A stretch of 64,000 bases of DNA from Tunturiibacter gelidiferens (GCF_014201335.1 NZ_JACHEB010000010.1:62001-126000), one strand, 5' to 3'. Numbered from the stretch's first letter, positions 8,728-17,918 are shown. Numbers and translations are program-made. Notes: generated by a model not told the origin, from the sequence alone.

Positions 8728-9612
8728 ATGTCAACTTCCAAGAGCATGATCCCTCACACATCCCTGCGCCGGGTGTCAGCGGACGGCGTTTCCGTTTTCT
8801 ATCGTGAAGCGGGGCCGGCTGATGGCCCGGTCGTTTTGCTGCTTCACGGATTTCCAACGTCCTCATTTCAATTCAAGGAATTGATCCTCCGTCTTGCGGA
8901 CAAGTACAGGGTGATCGCTCCGGATCTTCCCGGTTTCGGATTCACCGAAGTACCAGCCGAGAGAAAGTACACCTATACGTTCGACTCCCTCGCGAAGACA
9001 ATCGAAGCGTTTACAGATGCGCTCAACTTGCAGCGATATGCTCTCTACATCTTCGACTTTGGCGCGCCTACCGGACTTCGTCTGGCACTCTCACGTCCCG
9101 AGCGAGTATCCGCGATCGTTTCGCAAAACGGAAATGCATATGAGGAAGGCCTGGGCGAGCCATGGGCACCTCTTAAGAAGTGGTGGAAAGAAGACACGGC
9201 TGAGAATCGCGACGTGATTCGAGGGTTTCTTGGGGCGGACGGAATTCGATTTCAGTACTTTACCGGTATGCCTGAGCCAGACCGGGTCTCGCCAGAGAGC
9301 TACACCCTCGACATCGCGCTCGTTGAGCGTCCTGGGAATATCGACATCCAGCTAGATCTTCATTTCGACTACCGCAATAATGTAACGATTTATCCGAAGT
9401 TCCACGAGTACTTCCGGACACATCAGCCTCCGTTCCTTGCAGTCTGGGGCAAGAACGACCCTTTCTTTATACCTGCAGGGGCAGAAGCCTTTAAGAAGGA
9501 CCTTCCAAAGGCCACAGTTCAATTTGTTGACGCAGGACACTTCGCGCTCGAAACGCATGTTGTGGAGATTGCGGAAGCAATGCGTAGTTTCTTCGAATCA
9601 GCCAAGATATAA
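8728..9612 (+). CDS. Alpha/beta hydrolase, paralogue of the one at 7198
   Basis: The 294-residue protein carries LLLHGFPTSSFQF (oxyanion loop), IFDFGAPTGLRLAL (nucleophile elbow with Asp), LAVWGKNDPFF (acid region) and DAGHFALETHV (catalytic His). As in its paralogue, the Asp nucleophile suggests an epoxide or halide substrate, which remains unknown. I chose the ATG at 8728 because similarity to the paralogue begins soon after it. The 95 codons upstream in the same frame are low in family signal and contain the inverted repeat at 8480-8553. The ribosome site is weak (TTGGGG). A two-tier palindrome starts 38 bases after the stop. Confidence 0.9.
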   Translation: MSTSKSMIPHTSLRRVSADGVSVFYREAGPADGPVVLLLHGFPTSSFQFKELILRLADKYRVIAPDLPGFGFTEVPAERKYTYTFDSLAKTIEAFTDALNLQRYALYIFDFGAPTGLRLALSRPERVSAIVSQNGNAYEEGLGEPWAPLKKWWKEDTAENRDVIRGFLGADGIRFQYFTGMPEPDRVSPESYTLDIALVERPGNIDIQLDLHFDYRNNVTIYPKFHEYFRTHQPPFLAVWGKNDPFFIPAGAEAFKKDLPKATVQFVDAGHFALETHVVEIAEAMRSFFESAKI

Positions 9613-9650
9613 GATCGACGCGAAAGATCCTGCGATAAAGGCGTGTACGG

Positions 9651-9709
9651 ACGACCAAAGGTGTTCCGAGGGCGCTCTGAAATGACGTTTCAGAGCGGCC
9701 TCTGGTCGT
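9651..9709. terminator. Two-tier palindrome after the hydrolase gene
   Basis: An inner perfect 10-bp stem (9673-9682 with 9688-9697, loop TGACG) sits inside an outer 11-position stem with one mismatch (9651-9661 with 9699-9709). No T-run follows on either strand, so it is not a standard intrinsic terminator. It may be a bidirectional transcription end, a structured RNA or a protein-binding site. Confidence 0.45.
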
Positions 9710-9814
9710 TCGACTGGATCGCAGGCAATCATTTCAACGCATCCCGAGCGAGCTCTAACAAGGGGCGGAGGATATTGTTGGAAGCAAACAGGAGGCTGCA
9801 CTCTTACCGGCCAG

Positions 9815-10000
9815 TCAGCTTAGTTTGGCGAATTCATCTTCGAGGTGTTTCACGGCATCCTGCAAGATGGCCTCTACTTTTTGAAGAGTAGTCGAATTTC
9901 CGCTACCTTCTTCGTCAATTTCAATGTCGAGATCTGCGATCTGTGACTGGAGGGCTAGTATCGTTTTGCGGATGATGATCTTGTCGTCGCTGGCACTCAT
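9815..10000 (-). CDS. Small hypothetical coiled-coil-like protein
   Basis: The 61-residue frame is rich in Glu, Asp, Lys and Leu with heptad-like spacing (ILALQSQIADLDIEID, QKVEAILQDAVKHLEDEFAKL). This suggests a short helical protein. I do not recognise the family. No clear ribosome site precedes the ATG. Composition is protein-like and no better frame overlaps it, so it is kept with moderate confidence. Confidence 0.45.
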   Translation of the reverse strand: MSASDDKIIIRKTILALQSQIADLDIEIDEEGSGNSTTLQKVEAILQDAVKHLEDEFAKLS

Positions 10001-10089
10001 GTGAGCGAGAGTATCACAAACATATTCGCCAGATCAGCGGCATCCTATCCGAGACAGCAGTAGCAATAACGAACCAGAACGGAGTCAAT

Positions 10090-10625
10090 ATGAACGATAT
10101 CGATCAACATAAACAGATTGCCAGACATCTTGCTGCACGCGCCCTGGTCGCTCTGCGTGCGAACTTCCGCGTTGAACGCATTGCCGTAGTCGACGCGGGC
10201 GAACCAACAAGCGGAATCACTTGTGACTGGACGCAGGCGAGGGAGCCTTATCGGAACGATATGAAGCTGATACAACGAGGCTTTGCTTTCGTCTATGTCG
10301 GTACGATCGTTGATCAGAAACAGACGGAACCGCTATCGGAGTCGATCTCGAAGCACTGAACTCCGACATGACGAGCGCGCAGGAGGCGCGTGAAGCTGCA
10401 GTGCAGTGGGGGCTTGTTCCCAGTCTCAGAGACACCAACCCATTTGCTCATGTCGGCTACAAGCTCGCTTCGCGATTCATCAGAGTGGACGAAGCTGCAA
10501 TTGATCATCTCGCCGACTATCTATTGGCAGAACGCACACTCGATGAGCAGCAACTCCTCGCCCGGTTCGAGCGTCATGCTACCCCGCTGTCACTCGAGGA
10601 ACTGGAACAATCTATTACCTACTAA
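10090..10625 (+). pseudogene. Unknown protein, split by a frameshift at an AAA run
   Basis: The first frame (10090-10359) and the second (through 10625) fit together if one A is added to the AAA at 10318-10320. The junction then reads VDQKTDGTAIGVDLEALNSD and runs on without a stop, giving about 178 residues. The N-terminal part (HLAARALVALRANFRVERIAVV) has the size and rhythm of the first helix and strand of M41/M50-like peptidase proteins, but no HExxH is present. I therefore give no function. Translation could also restart at the ATG at 10368. Confidence 0.55.
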
Positions 10626-10732
10626 ACATCGGGACAGGGTGGGTCTTCAAGCCTAGCCTGCCGCGTGAATGGCTAGACAGCTGGATAGTCTGATAGAAGC
10701 GATGACCCTTGCGAATCTGGCGACGACATGAT

Positions 10733-12193
10733 CTACGTTATTTCGCTACCGGTCAGCTGCGACAAGAATAGGAACTTCAGCCCTTCTGCCATCGTCGGAT
10801 GGGTAAGAATGGCATCCGTAAGCGCGATGTAGGGAAGTCCAGCAATCATTGCCATCTGTACCGCTGCCATGACTTCGCCTGCGTTGGCACCGAACGACAG
10901 AAAGCCGATAATCTTACCGGAGTCGGGTGCCACCAGGGCCTTCATGAACCCTCGTTTCTCCATCGTTGCTCGTGCGCGAAGTACGACACCTATCGGCAAT
11001 TTGAAAAGACGATACTTGATACCGCGGGCCTTGGCTTCCGTCTCATTCAATCCGACACGGGCCAGCTCCGGATCAAGAAAGAGACAGAAAGGAATCAGTC
11101 TTCCTTCGGTACTCTTGTGGCCGCCGCTGACGTTGTCCGTGAATACCTGAAAGTCGTGGAAGGCCGCGTGAGTGAACTTTGGGGTTCCGGCAACATCGCC
11201 CACTGCCCAGACGCCGGAGGCCGTCGTCTGAAGGTGTTCGTTGACCCGGATGTATCCCTCCGCATTGGTCTCGACGCCTGCCGAGTCCAGTCCAAGTCCG
11301 TCTGTGTTTGGGATCCTCTTCGTCGTAACTAAGATGTGAGTCGCATTGAGGGTTACTTGTCTGCCGCTCTGATCGATCGTGAGAGACACCTGTTTCCCTG
11401 ATTCACCGGAGACATAGGCAACTGTCGCCTCAAGAAGCAATTCGATACCCTCGTAGCGCAGCAGATCAAGGACTGCCTCACTGACGTCCGGGTCTTCCTG
11501 CTTCAAGATCCGCTCGCCCCGATCGATGAGGGTAACTCTGCTGCCGAGGCGTCTCATAGCCTGTGCAAATTCCAACCCAACATAACCAGCTCCAAGAATC
11601 ACGAGATGATCTGGAATAATGCCCAACTCGAGTGCTTCAATGTGGGTTAGGGGATTCGATTCCCGTAACCCAGGCGTCTCATCGATGACAGCGCGGCTAC
11701 CCGTACCGATCAATATTTGAGTTCCCTCGAGAAGGCGCTTCTTGCCGTCATTAGTGATGACTTCTACCAGCTTCGGACCGACCATGCGCCCGACTCCTAG
11801 GATGAGCTCACCTCCTGTCAAGCGAAACAGATTCGAGTCCCCTTCGATCTCGCCATTGACCATCTGCCGTTTTCGTTCGCGGACTCCGGACATATTAACT
11901 GTGAGGTTTGTGGCCTCCATCCCGAATTCCTTGAGCCGATGCGCATACGAAGATATCTGCGCTGTGTAAATCAGGTTCTTTGAAGGAAGACAAGCAATGT
12001 TGTTACAGGCACCTCCGATGTACTGACGTTCAATGACTGCAATGCGCCATCCCAGCTTGCCAAGCGTCCATGCGGAAAGTTTGGCTCCCGTACCACTGCC
12101 TATGATGACAAGATCGTACTTTTCAGGCGAGACTTCAGGCGTGGTCTGAACGGCCGTCGACGTAACGTGAGCTTCCTGACTCCTTGAATCCAT
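10733..12193 (-). CDS. FAD-dependent pyridine nucleotide-disulfide oxidoreductase, RclA/MerA-like
   Basis: The 486-residue flavoenzyme has an N-terminal FAD fold (VIIGSGTGAKLSAWTLGKLG), a redox-active CxxxxC pair in GGACNNIACLPSKN, an NAD-binding fold (LVILGAGYVGLEFAQAM), the second FAD motif ending in VWAVGDVAG, and a C-terminal dimer domain with HPTMAE, where the His-Glu pair assists thiol chemistry. The C-terminal Cys pair and the N-terminal HMA domain of many mercuric reductases are missing, so an RclA-like reductase is as likely as mercuric reductase. RclA reduces copper(II) and protects from hypochlorous acid. MsrAB and a DUF417 gene nearby fit that setting. The start has a GAGG site 7 bases before the ATG. 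Confidence 0.88.
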   Translation of the reverse strand: MDSRSQEAHVTSTAVQTTPEVSPEKYDLVIIGSGTGAKLSAWTLGKLGWRIAVIERQYIGGACNNIACLPSKNLIYTAQISSYAHRLKEFGMEATNLTVNMSGVRERKRQMVNGEIEGDSNLFRLTGGELILGVGRMVGPKLVEVITNDGKKRLLEGTQILIGTGSRAVIDETPGLRESNPLTHIEALELGIIPDHLVILGAGYVGLEFAQAMRRLGSRVTLIDRGERILKQEDPDVSEAVLDLLRYEGIELLLEATVAYVSGESGKQVSLTIDQSGRQVTLNATHILVTTKRIPNTDGLGLDSAGVETNAEGYIRVNEHLQTTASGVWAVGDVAGTPKFTHAAFHDFQVFTDNVSGGHKSTEGRLIPFCLFLDPELARVGLNETEAKARGIKYRLFKLPIGVVLRARATMEKRGFMKALVAPDSGKIIGFLSFGANAGEVMAAVQMAMIAGLPYIALTDAILTHPTMAEGLKFLFLSQLTGSEIT

Positions 12194-12322
12194 GGAAAAT
12201 CCTCATAAATCCTGGCACAATCGCCTTTGTCTTGGAAAGATCGCTGAGATGGTTGGGACCACCCCAAAGTTGGGGGATATATCAGTCAGCGTCCAGGGGC
12301 GGATCGTACTCTCCGCGACGGG

Positions 12323-13084
12323 CTAGTCTGTTTTGGCTTGCACAGTCGAAGAGCGCCTGTTGCGCCTTTGGAATATTGGCTGGGTAGGCCTTCTTAGGGC
12401 TTCCGGATCCTCCCCCATCAGAATCGAACAAACACCTTTGTTGCTTTGGGCCACCAGGATCGAGCCCAACGAAGCTTTGCCGATCGCGAAAAAAATGTCT
12501 GTGTCGGATCCACCTTCACGAAACTTGGTCGGCGTCATCCCGAGGACGCGGTTTGTAGTCTCGTAAAAACGACCGCTTGAATTAAAACCTGCGTCATAAA
12601 TAGCGTCTGTCACGGTGGTACTCCTCTCTAATGAGGCTCGCACCCGTTGATTCCTGTGCGCCTTCGCATAGGCCGTGGGTGTAAGTCCGGTTATTGACTT
12701 GAAGGTTCGGTGAAAATGAAACGGGCTCATCTCAGCCTGTTTCGCAAGATGTTTCAGCGTCAGCACCTGTTCGGACCTCTCGATCAAACGACATACTTTG
12801 GCGATCTTGAGTGAGTTCTCTGCAGCCAACCCTATCCGATCTGGCTTGCAGCGTTTGCATGCTCGAAATCCAGCTTTTTCCGCGTCTTCGCACGATAAGT
12901 GATACTGCACGTTTTCGGGGCGAGCAAGGCGAGCACCACAGGAAGGGCGACAGTACACTCCGGTTGTTTTGACCGAATAGAAAAATTTTCCGTCAGCCTT
13001 GGAGTCACGATCGACCACGGAGTGCCATCGTGGATCCTGCTGAGTACTGTTTGCGAGTTCAAGGTTTGTCGCTGCCTTGCTCAT
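12323..13084 (-). pseudogene. ada: Ada regulator with degraded C-terminal methyltransferase domain
   Basis: The 253-codon frame has the Ada N-terminal phosphotriester-repair domain with its four zinc cysteines (C45, C49, C76, C79; C45 is the expected methyl acceptor). An AraC-type helix-turn-helix follows (VLTLKHLAKQAEMSPFHFHRTFKSITG). The O6-alkylguanine transferase domain has only its beginning (FAIGKASLGSILVAQSNKGV, then GEDPEALRR), after which the frame breaks into unrelated residues. The PCHR active-site region is absent and the next gene begins 130 bases away, so it was lost rather than merely shifted. The remaining part could still work like a B. subtilis AdaA-type sensor. The start at 13084 has an AAGGAA site. 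Confidence 0.85.
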
Positions 13085-13311
13085 CGGAGGTTCCTTTCTG
13101 CTTACATAACCAACTTTAGCGACGTTCTTAGAACGCCACACTCCGATTCTTGCTTTTGAATTCAATGATCGAAAGGGGACAGTGCAGGATGGAATTTGAG
13201 ACGTACCGTAGAGAAGCAAAGATCATTTCGAAAGCGCGCTATACCGGACTCTATGAGGCTCACCACCCTTAGTTCGCCAGAGAATAACTATTTTGGTCGC
13301 TTGGGTTGCGC

Positions 13312-14094
13312 TCAGCCTAGTCGCTTGGCTTTTTTTACGTGAATCCCACGGTCAACGAAAGGTTTGATCGCTCCTCGTGGTGCATCCGGCTCGACGATCA
13401 ATACCGTAATCGATTTAACCGGGCAGACACGAAAGGGGGCTGACGCATCGAGCTTTTCATTCAAGGCGGCCGTCACCGTCTGCCGCGAGTTTTTTACCAG
13501 ACACTGCTTAAACGCAGCGTCTTCGGCATCGAAAGCCCATACTCCAGTTTTGGGGTCCATCGCACATAGTCCCAAAAGCAACAGGTCAGGCCGAAGATCC
13601 ATCATCTGTCGTGTCGCCTCAACTCCCACGGCGGAACCGAGGTGAGGCTTTATCTGTCCACCGATCAAGATCAGTGTGACATCCTCTCGCGTAGCGAGAA
13701 CTGCGGCGATGGCTGGGTCTTGTGTCGCCACCGTCAAGCCGAAGTGTTTAGGGATCTTACGGGCAGCAGCCAGATTCGTTGTGCCGCCATCGATGAATAC
13801 AAATTGTCCTTTTGTCACTAGTCCTGCCAGTGCCGTTCCTAATGCGGCTTTCCGATCCGTATTCTCTGCATTTCGCACCGCGATTGCTTCGGAACCTGTC
13901 GAAATTGCTAAGGCACCACCGTAGACGCGTTTGCAGAGCCCTCGTTCTGCTAGTTCACGAAGAGCGCGCCGAATCGTGTCCTCCGAGGTCTCGAATTCGA
14001 TCGCAAGTTCGTTGGCCAGGACACGGCCGTTTCGGCGTACCCGCTCAAGAATCGCGGCCTGACGTTCGGCGGCCATGAGGTCCATTTGGGCCAT
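13312..14094 (-). CDS. DeoR-family transcriptional repressor
   Basis: The 260-residue protein has an N-terminal winged helix (ERQAAILERVRRNGRVLANELA, then SEDTIRRALRELAERGLCKRVYGGA), the classic DeoR/GlpR signature, and a C-terminal sugar-phosphate sensor domain with FIDGGTTNLAAA and TVATQDPAIAAVLA. Such regulators respond to a phosphorylated sugar, but no sugar operon lies beside it and the ligand is unknown. It is divergent from the AraC-type gene at 14191 with 96 bases between them, which suggests a shared control region. The ribosome site is weak. Confidence 0.92.
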   Translation of the reverse strand: MAQMDLMAAERQAAILERVRRNGRVLANELAIEFETSEDTIRRALRELAERGLCKRVYGGALAISTGSEAIAVRNAENTDRKAALGTALAGLVTKGQFVFIDGGTTNLAAARKIPKHFGLTVATQDPAIAAVLATREDVTLILIGGQIKPHLGSAVGVEATRQMMDLRPDLLLLGLCAMDPKTGVWAFDAEDAAFKQCLVKNSRQTVTAALNEKLDASAPFRVCPVKSITVLIVEPDAPRGAIKPFVDRGIHVKKAKRLG

Positions 14095-14190
14095 ACCATA
14101 ACTCTATCCCAGGCAAGAACATGCAGCAACAGGCAGAAACGTGCAATAATTGGTAATTGAGATTGCCAGGGGGTCTAAACTCGGAGATCG

Positions 14191-15153
14191 ATGGAAAACG
14201 GCTCAGGGAAGCCAATCTTCGAGAGCAGAGTATGCGGATGGAATAAGAAGACGATGAGCGTGATTTCACGAATCCCGAAGAGCATTGACACCAGCCATGA
14301 GCTGATCGGAGATCGGGAGTATTACATGCTCAATCGTACGTGGAACGAGGTCAGCATCCGCTACAACCACTGTCTTCCAACCGCAGAGCTCTCGTGCCTG
14401 GATCTCTCCTGCAATACTTTCAAAGTAGTTACATTATTGGGGCGTGCGGGAGGCAGACTTAGCCCAAGGCTCGATCCCAAAAAACCGCTTCCTATGGCGA
14501 GTCAGCGACCGGGGTTCTTCTTCTGGATTCCGCCCAACGTGACCTATTGGAGTTGGGCAGAGAAGGTTCGAGCCCTAAGATATCTCGAGGTGCAATTTGA
14601 CCTTCAGCAGCTCGAACGGATTCTCGGCGATGATCTTGATTTAAAGCGGATCAACCGCCCGAGCGACCCGCGTCACGACGAGCGAATCACAACCTGCGCC
14701 GATTTGCTTTCAAACGCATGTCTGGCGGGAGCGGAGGACACACTATATGGGGATAGTCTTGTGACTGCCTTTCTCGCAGCGACTCACAAGGAGTTGAGTC
14801 GAGAGGCAACCTCAAACGAAAGCGGCCTTGTGCCGTGGCAACTAAGGCTCGCGAAGTCCTATATCGAAGAATATTTCCGACAAGACATTAGCCTGGCAGA
14901 GCTGGCGAAGCTGACGCGGCTCTCGCAATCACGTTTCGCACGTGCATTCCGGATTTCCACGGGTATACCACCTTATTCGTGGGCTCTGCGACGCCGTATT
15001 GCAGCTGCTGAACAACTGCTAGCGAACACAAACACGCCGCTCTCGGAGATCGCGATCCAAGTCGGTTTTGCCGATCAGAGCCATCTGACCAAAGCATTCC
15101 GAAGAGCAGTGGGGGCGACGCCCGCGACGTGGCGAAGAGACCAAAAGAGGTAA
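14191..15153 (+). CDS. AraC-family transcriptional regulator
   Basis: This 320-residue protein carries a C-terminal AraC/XylS DNA-binding domain with both helix-turn-helix motifs (SLAELAKLTRLSQSRFARAFR and LSEIAIQVGFADQSHLTKAFRRAVGATPATWRR). The N-terminal 200 residues are unlike the usual cupin sensor by eye; an aromatic patch (GFFFWIPPNVTYWSW) stands out. I keep the start at 14191 because GGAG lies 4 bases upstream; an internal ATG at 14254 is possible. Its target may be the convergent NTF2/flavoprotein pair or the divergent DeoR gene. Confidence 0.9.
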   Translation: MENGSGKPIFESRVCGWNKKTMSVISRIPKSIDTSHELIGDREYYMLNRTWNEVSIRYNHCLPTAELSCLDLSCNTFKVVTLLGRAGGRLSPRLDPKKPLPMASQRPGFFFWIPPNVTYWSWAEKVRALRYLEVQFDLQQLERILGDDLDLKRINRPSDPRHDERITTCADLLSNACLAGAEDTLYGDSLVTAFLAATHKELSREATSNESGLVPWQLRLAKSYIEEYFRQDISLAELAKLTRLSQSRFARAFRISTGIPPYSWALRRRIAAAEQLLANTNTPLSEIAIQVGFADQSHLTKAFRRAVGATPATWRRDQKR

Positions 15154-15161
15154 GTTCATCG

Positions 15162-15626
15162 CTAGAGACCTAGCTGCGAAAGTCCCGGATGATCGTCGGG
15201 ACGTCGACCAAGAGGCCACTGGTGGAGCCGGTCGTCTTCCTTGATCGGCAGATCATTGATGGAGGCGTGGCGGTGACGCATGATGCCCTGCTCGGTGTAC
15301 TCCCAGTTTTCATTTCCATACGAGCGATACCACTGACCGGCGTCGTCACGCCATTCGTACGCGAAACGTACGGCAATTCGGTTCTCCCCAAAGGCCCAAA
15401 GCTCCTTGATCAACCGGTAGTCGAGCTCGTGGCTCCATTTCTTTTTGAGAAAAGCGACGATTGCTTCTCTCCCATTCACGAACTCAGCTCGATTGCGCCA
15501 GAGGCTGTCGACTGTATATGCGAGAGCAACCTGCTCCGGATTGCGCGAATTCCATCCATCTTCCGCTTTGCGCACCTTGGCGATCGCAGTCTCACAGGTA
15601 AATGGTGGGACTAGTGGCGTATCCAT
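15162..15626 (-). CDS. NTF2-like protein, DUF1348 family
   Basis: The 154-residue protein fits the DUF1348 branch of the SnoaL/NTF2 superfamily throughout: [48 protein letters not shown] and [27 protein letters not shown]. The cone-shaped fold usually binds small hydrophobic substrates, and the exact reaction is unknown. The ATG at 15626 has a strong AAGGAGG site with 6-base spacing, so I prefer it over 15641. It lies 11 bases downstream of the split-barrel flavoprotein gene and belongs to the same operon. Confidence 0.9.
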   Translation of the reverse strand: MDTPLVPPFTCETAIAKVRKAEDGWNSRNPEQVALAYTVDSLWRNRAEFVNGREAIVAFLKKKWSHELDYRLIKELWAFGENRIAVRFAYEWRDDAGQWYRSYGNENWEYTEQGIMRHRHASINDLPIKEDDRLHQWPLGRRPDDHPGLSQLGL

Positions 15627-15637
15627 GGAAACCTCCT

Positions 15638-16282
15638 TCACTTCGTTTTTGAGTTGGATTGTTGTTGTGGTGTTCTTCTCGACTTCGGCGGATTCTTCGC
15701 TGCTTTCATCTGTGCAAGTTCATCCAGAGGTAGGAATTGCAGGATTTCGTCGACGGTGAAGCGTTGTGTGATGTGTTGAGGGCAATTCCAATCGAAGGCA
15801 TCGATCTGGATCGTAATCACTCTCTCCGGTACGGCGGAACGCTCAGCCGTCTTTAACGTGCGAATCAATTCATCGGCTTCGGATGTGTTTTCAACGATTC
15901 GCGCATGACCGAGTATCTTCAACGGTTGTTGGCGAACGTAGTCCATGAGGAACAACGCTACCCGACTATCGGTCTGGAGATTCCCGACACTGATGTATTG
16001 TTTATTGCCTCTCAGATCGACAAATCCAATCGTATTGTCGGTAAGGATGCGCAGAAAACCCTTTGGACCCCCTCGATACTGAATGTAAGGCCATCCGGAC
16101 TCGCTGACGGATGCCATGTAAAATCCATCGCGCTCCATGATGAATTCCTTTTCATAAGGACTTAGGACGTTCCCATCCTCCGCGAAGTCCTCGACACGCT
16201 GATATTGTCGCCGACTCCCATGCATCTCTTGGTTGCGCTTCACTTGAGGAGTAAAAGCAATCTGTGCGAATCGCCGCCCCAT
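15638..16282 (-). CDS. Pyridoxamine 5'-phosphate oxidase-like FMN-binding split-barrel protein
   Basis: The 214-residue product has the split beta-barrel of the PNPOx-like flavoproteins: [19 protein letters not shown], then [19 protein letters not shown] and [23 protein letters not shown]. Proteins of this kind bind FMN or F420 and reduce or sense small molecules. C-terminal residues are basic and probably disordered. The ATG at 16282 has a GGAGAG site; the longer frame to 16345 has none. It leads a two-gene operon with the NTF2-like gene, and a 45-bp element shared with the gene at 18112 lies 136 bases upstream. Confidence 0.87.
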   Translation of the reverse strand: MGRRFAQIAFTPQVKRNQEMHGSRRQYQRVEDFAEDGNVLSPYEKEFIMERDGFYMASVSESGWPYIQYRGGPKGFLRILTDNTIGFVDLRGNKQYISVGNLQTDSRVALFLMDYVRQQPLKILGHARIVENTSEADELIRTLKTAERSAVPERVITIQIDAFDWNCPQHITQRFTVDEILQFLPLDELAQMKAAKNPPKSRRTPQQQSNSKTK

Positions 16283-16417
16283 GCATCTCTCCATCCATAA
16301 TGACCTATCAGGCCTGTAATGTCCTCGACGCTCGCACGCCGCCACATTGCAGCGGCAACGGCGCGAGACGCTGCAGAAGACCCACCATTGAGAAGCTTAT
16401 GCTCGATAGGGAAGGAT

Positions 16418-16462
16418 GGTCTTGTCTAATCGGCCACTTTAGAATGATCGTGCGGCCTCAGC
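16418..16462 (-). promoter_or_regulatory. Shared 45-bp upstream element, copy 1
   Basis: This segment matches 18925-18969 at 36 of 45 positions without a gap. Both copies sit upstream of a minus-strand gene start in the same orientation, at 136 and 112 bases. The best conserved parts are GATCGTGCGG and GGTCTTGTC on the plus strand. It is probably a promoter/operator region read by a common regulator. The stretch 16463-16729 shows nothing else. Confidence 0.6.
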
Positions 16463-16729
16463 ATCCGCTCATGTTTGTTCCCAACAGGCTTCGCAAGGCG
16501 ATCCTCTCGAATGATGCGAGACATAACAATCCTGGAATTGCTTGAAAGGATTGATTGGATTTGTGAATAGACGCGCGACAATTTGCGTTATGCGCGTTTT
16601 TCAAAAGAACGAAGCTCGATTGGTTTTATTTCGAACAAGGGCACTCTGTACTTGGATAATGCGTGAACAATAGAGAATGATCGCCGATCGAACGTGGCGC
16701 CAATAGAGTAGGTAAGAGAAAAGTGAGAT

Positions 16730-16748
16730 ACCTGCATATTTTGCAGGT
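16730..16748. promoter_or_regulatory. Perfect 7-bp inverted repeat, lux-box-like layout
   Basis: ACCTGCA-TATTT-TGCAGGT is a perfect inverted repeat about 210 bases before the Tat-exported hydrolase. It resembles the repeats at 501-541 and 1795-1826, which flank the two LuxR-type response regulators, and has the spacing of LuxR-family operators. Binding by those regulators is a guess. Confidence 0.45.
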
Positions 16749-16958
16749 CGACGCCTAATGGTTTCAAGATTGGCCAGACCGTAAAATGCGGCGATACTGT
16801 ACGAAGCCTACGCGGCCGTACCTCAAACTCACAGCTAAGGCCTGCCTTAAATTAAGGCAACTTGTCACATTGACATTAATAGGCTAGCCGCCATTGCACA
16901 AAAGGCGTGGAGTTTTTGGTGTTCGTTGGTCGAAGGTTAGCGATTGTTGGGAGGACAC

Positions 16959-17918
16959 GTGTTCAATCGGAGAGTATTGCTAAAAGGGACTGGACTGTTC
17001 GCAGGCGCACTCGGACTCGGATCCGTTTCCACGACATCTGCCAGTGCGGCTACAAGATTGAATGCCGCTGCACCTACGATACAAAACCTCCTTCTCCCGG
17101 TTGGACCCTTTGTATTTTACGCGATTACCTGCGGTCCAACGACTGGTGAGCTGGTATTGTGTCTCCATGGATTTCCAGAATTCAAGGAAGCATGGATACC
17201 GGTACTAGAGTCACTGGGAGCGCTTGGATATTACGCGGTGGCTGTCGATCAGCGAGGCTATTCAGCGGGAGCTCGTCCAGACTCAATAGCGGACTATGCC
17301 ATTGCCAATCTTGTTTCCGATATTGTGGGAATGGCGGCTACGCTCTTAACCCAAACTGGGAACAATACGAAGTTTCATCTCGTCGGTCACGATATGGGTG
17401 GTTCGGTAACGTGGGCTGTTGCAGAGCAGCACCCGGAGCTGTTGATTTCTACGACAGTACTTTCGACGCCACATAAAAACGCCTTCGCGGCCGCGTATAA
17501 CATGAGCGGAAATCCCCAGCAGGCGGCATCTAGCTACATTTCCGTATTGCAAGGAAGTGGAGGGGAAGCATTCATGTTGGCCAATTTCTACGGTTCCTAT
17601 GGCGGAGTGGTGCCGGATGCAACGTTGTTTGTAAGTCGGTTTCAGAACGATCCTGGCGCATTGACTGCCGCATTGAACTGGTATCGCGCCGAGAACTTCA
17701 CGGCTGAGGATGGCACGGTTGTCACTGCGCCGGTGACCTATATCTGGGGAAGCCAGGATCCATTTTTATTGAAAGAGTCGGCTGTAAATACGGCGAACTT
17801 CTGCTCTGGGCCGTATCAGTTTGTCCAGCTCCCCGGACATGCACACTTTTTGGCCGACGAGGTCCCTCAAGACATTGCAAGCTTGCTTCAACAGCAGTTC
17901 GCCGCCAAGCTGACCTGA
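16959..17918 (+). CDS. Tat-exported alpha/beta hydrolase, epoxide-hydrolase type
   Basis: The GTG at 16959 has GGGAGG 4-5 bases upstream and starts a protein with a twin-arginine signal: NRRVLLKGTGLFAGALGLG, then an Ala-rich cleavage region near residue 30. The mature part has LCLHGFPEFKEAW (oxyanion loop), the nucleophile elbow LVGHDMGGSV with Asp, VTYIWGSQDPF (acid region) and LPGHAHFLADE (His). The HGFPE plus GHDMGG pair is typical of soluble epoxide hydrolases. Tat export suggests the folded enzyme acts in the periplasm, unlike its two cytoplasmic relatives at 7198 and 8728. It is 319 residues long. Confidence 0.9.
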   Translation: MFNRRVLLKGTGLFAGALGLGSVSTTSASAATRLNAAAPTIQNLLLPVGPFVFYAITCGPTTGELVLCLHGFPEFKEAWIPVLESLGALGYYAVAVDQRGYSAGARPDSIADYAIANLVSDIVGMAATLLTQTGNNTKFHLVGHDMGGSVTWAVAEQHPELLISTTVLSTPHKNAFAAAYNMSGNPQQAASSYISVLQGSGGEAFMLANFYGSYGGVVPDATLFVSRFQNDPGALTAALNWYRAENFTAEDGTVVTAPVTYIWGSQDPFLLKESAVNTANFCSGPYQFVQLPGHAHFLADEVPQDIASLLQQQFAAKLT

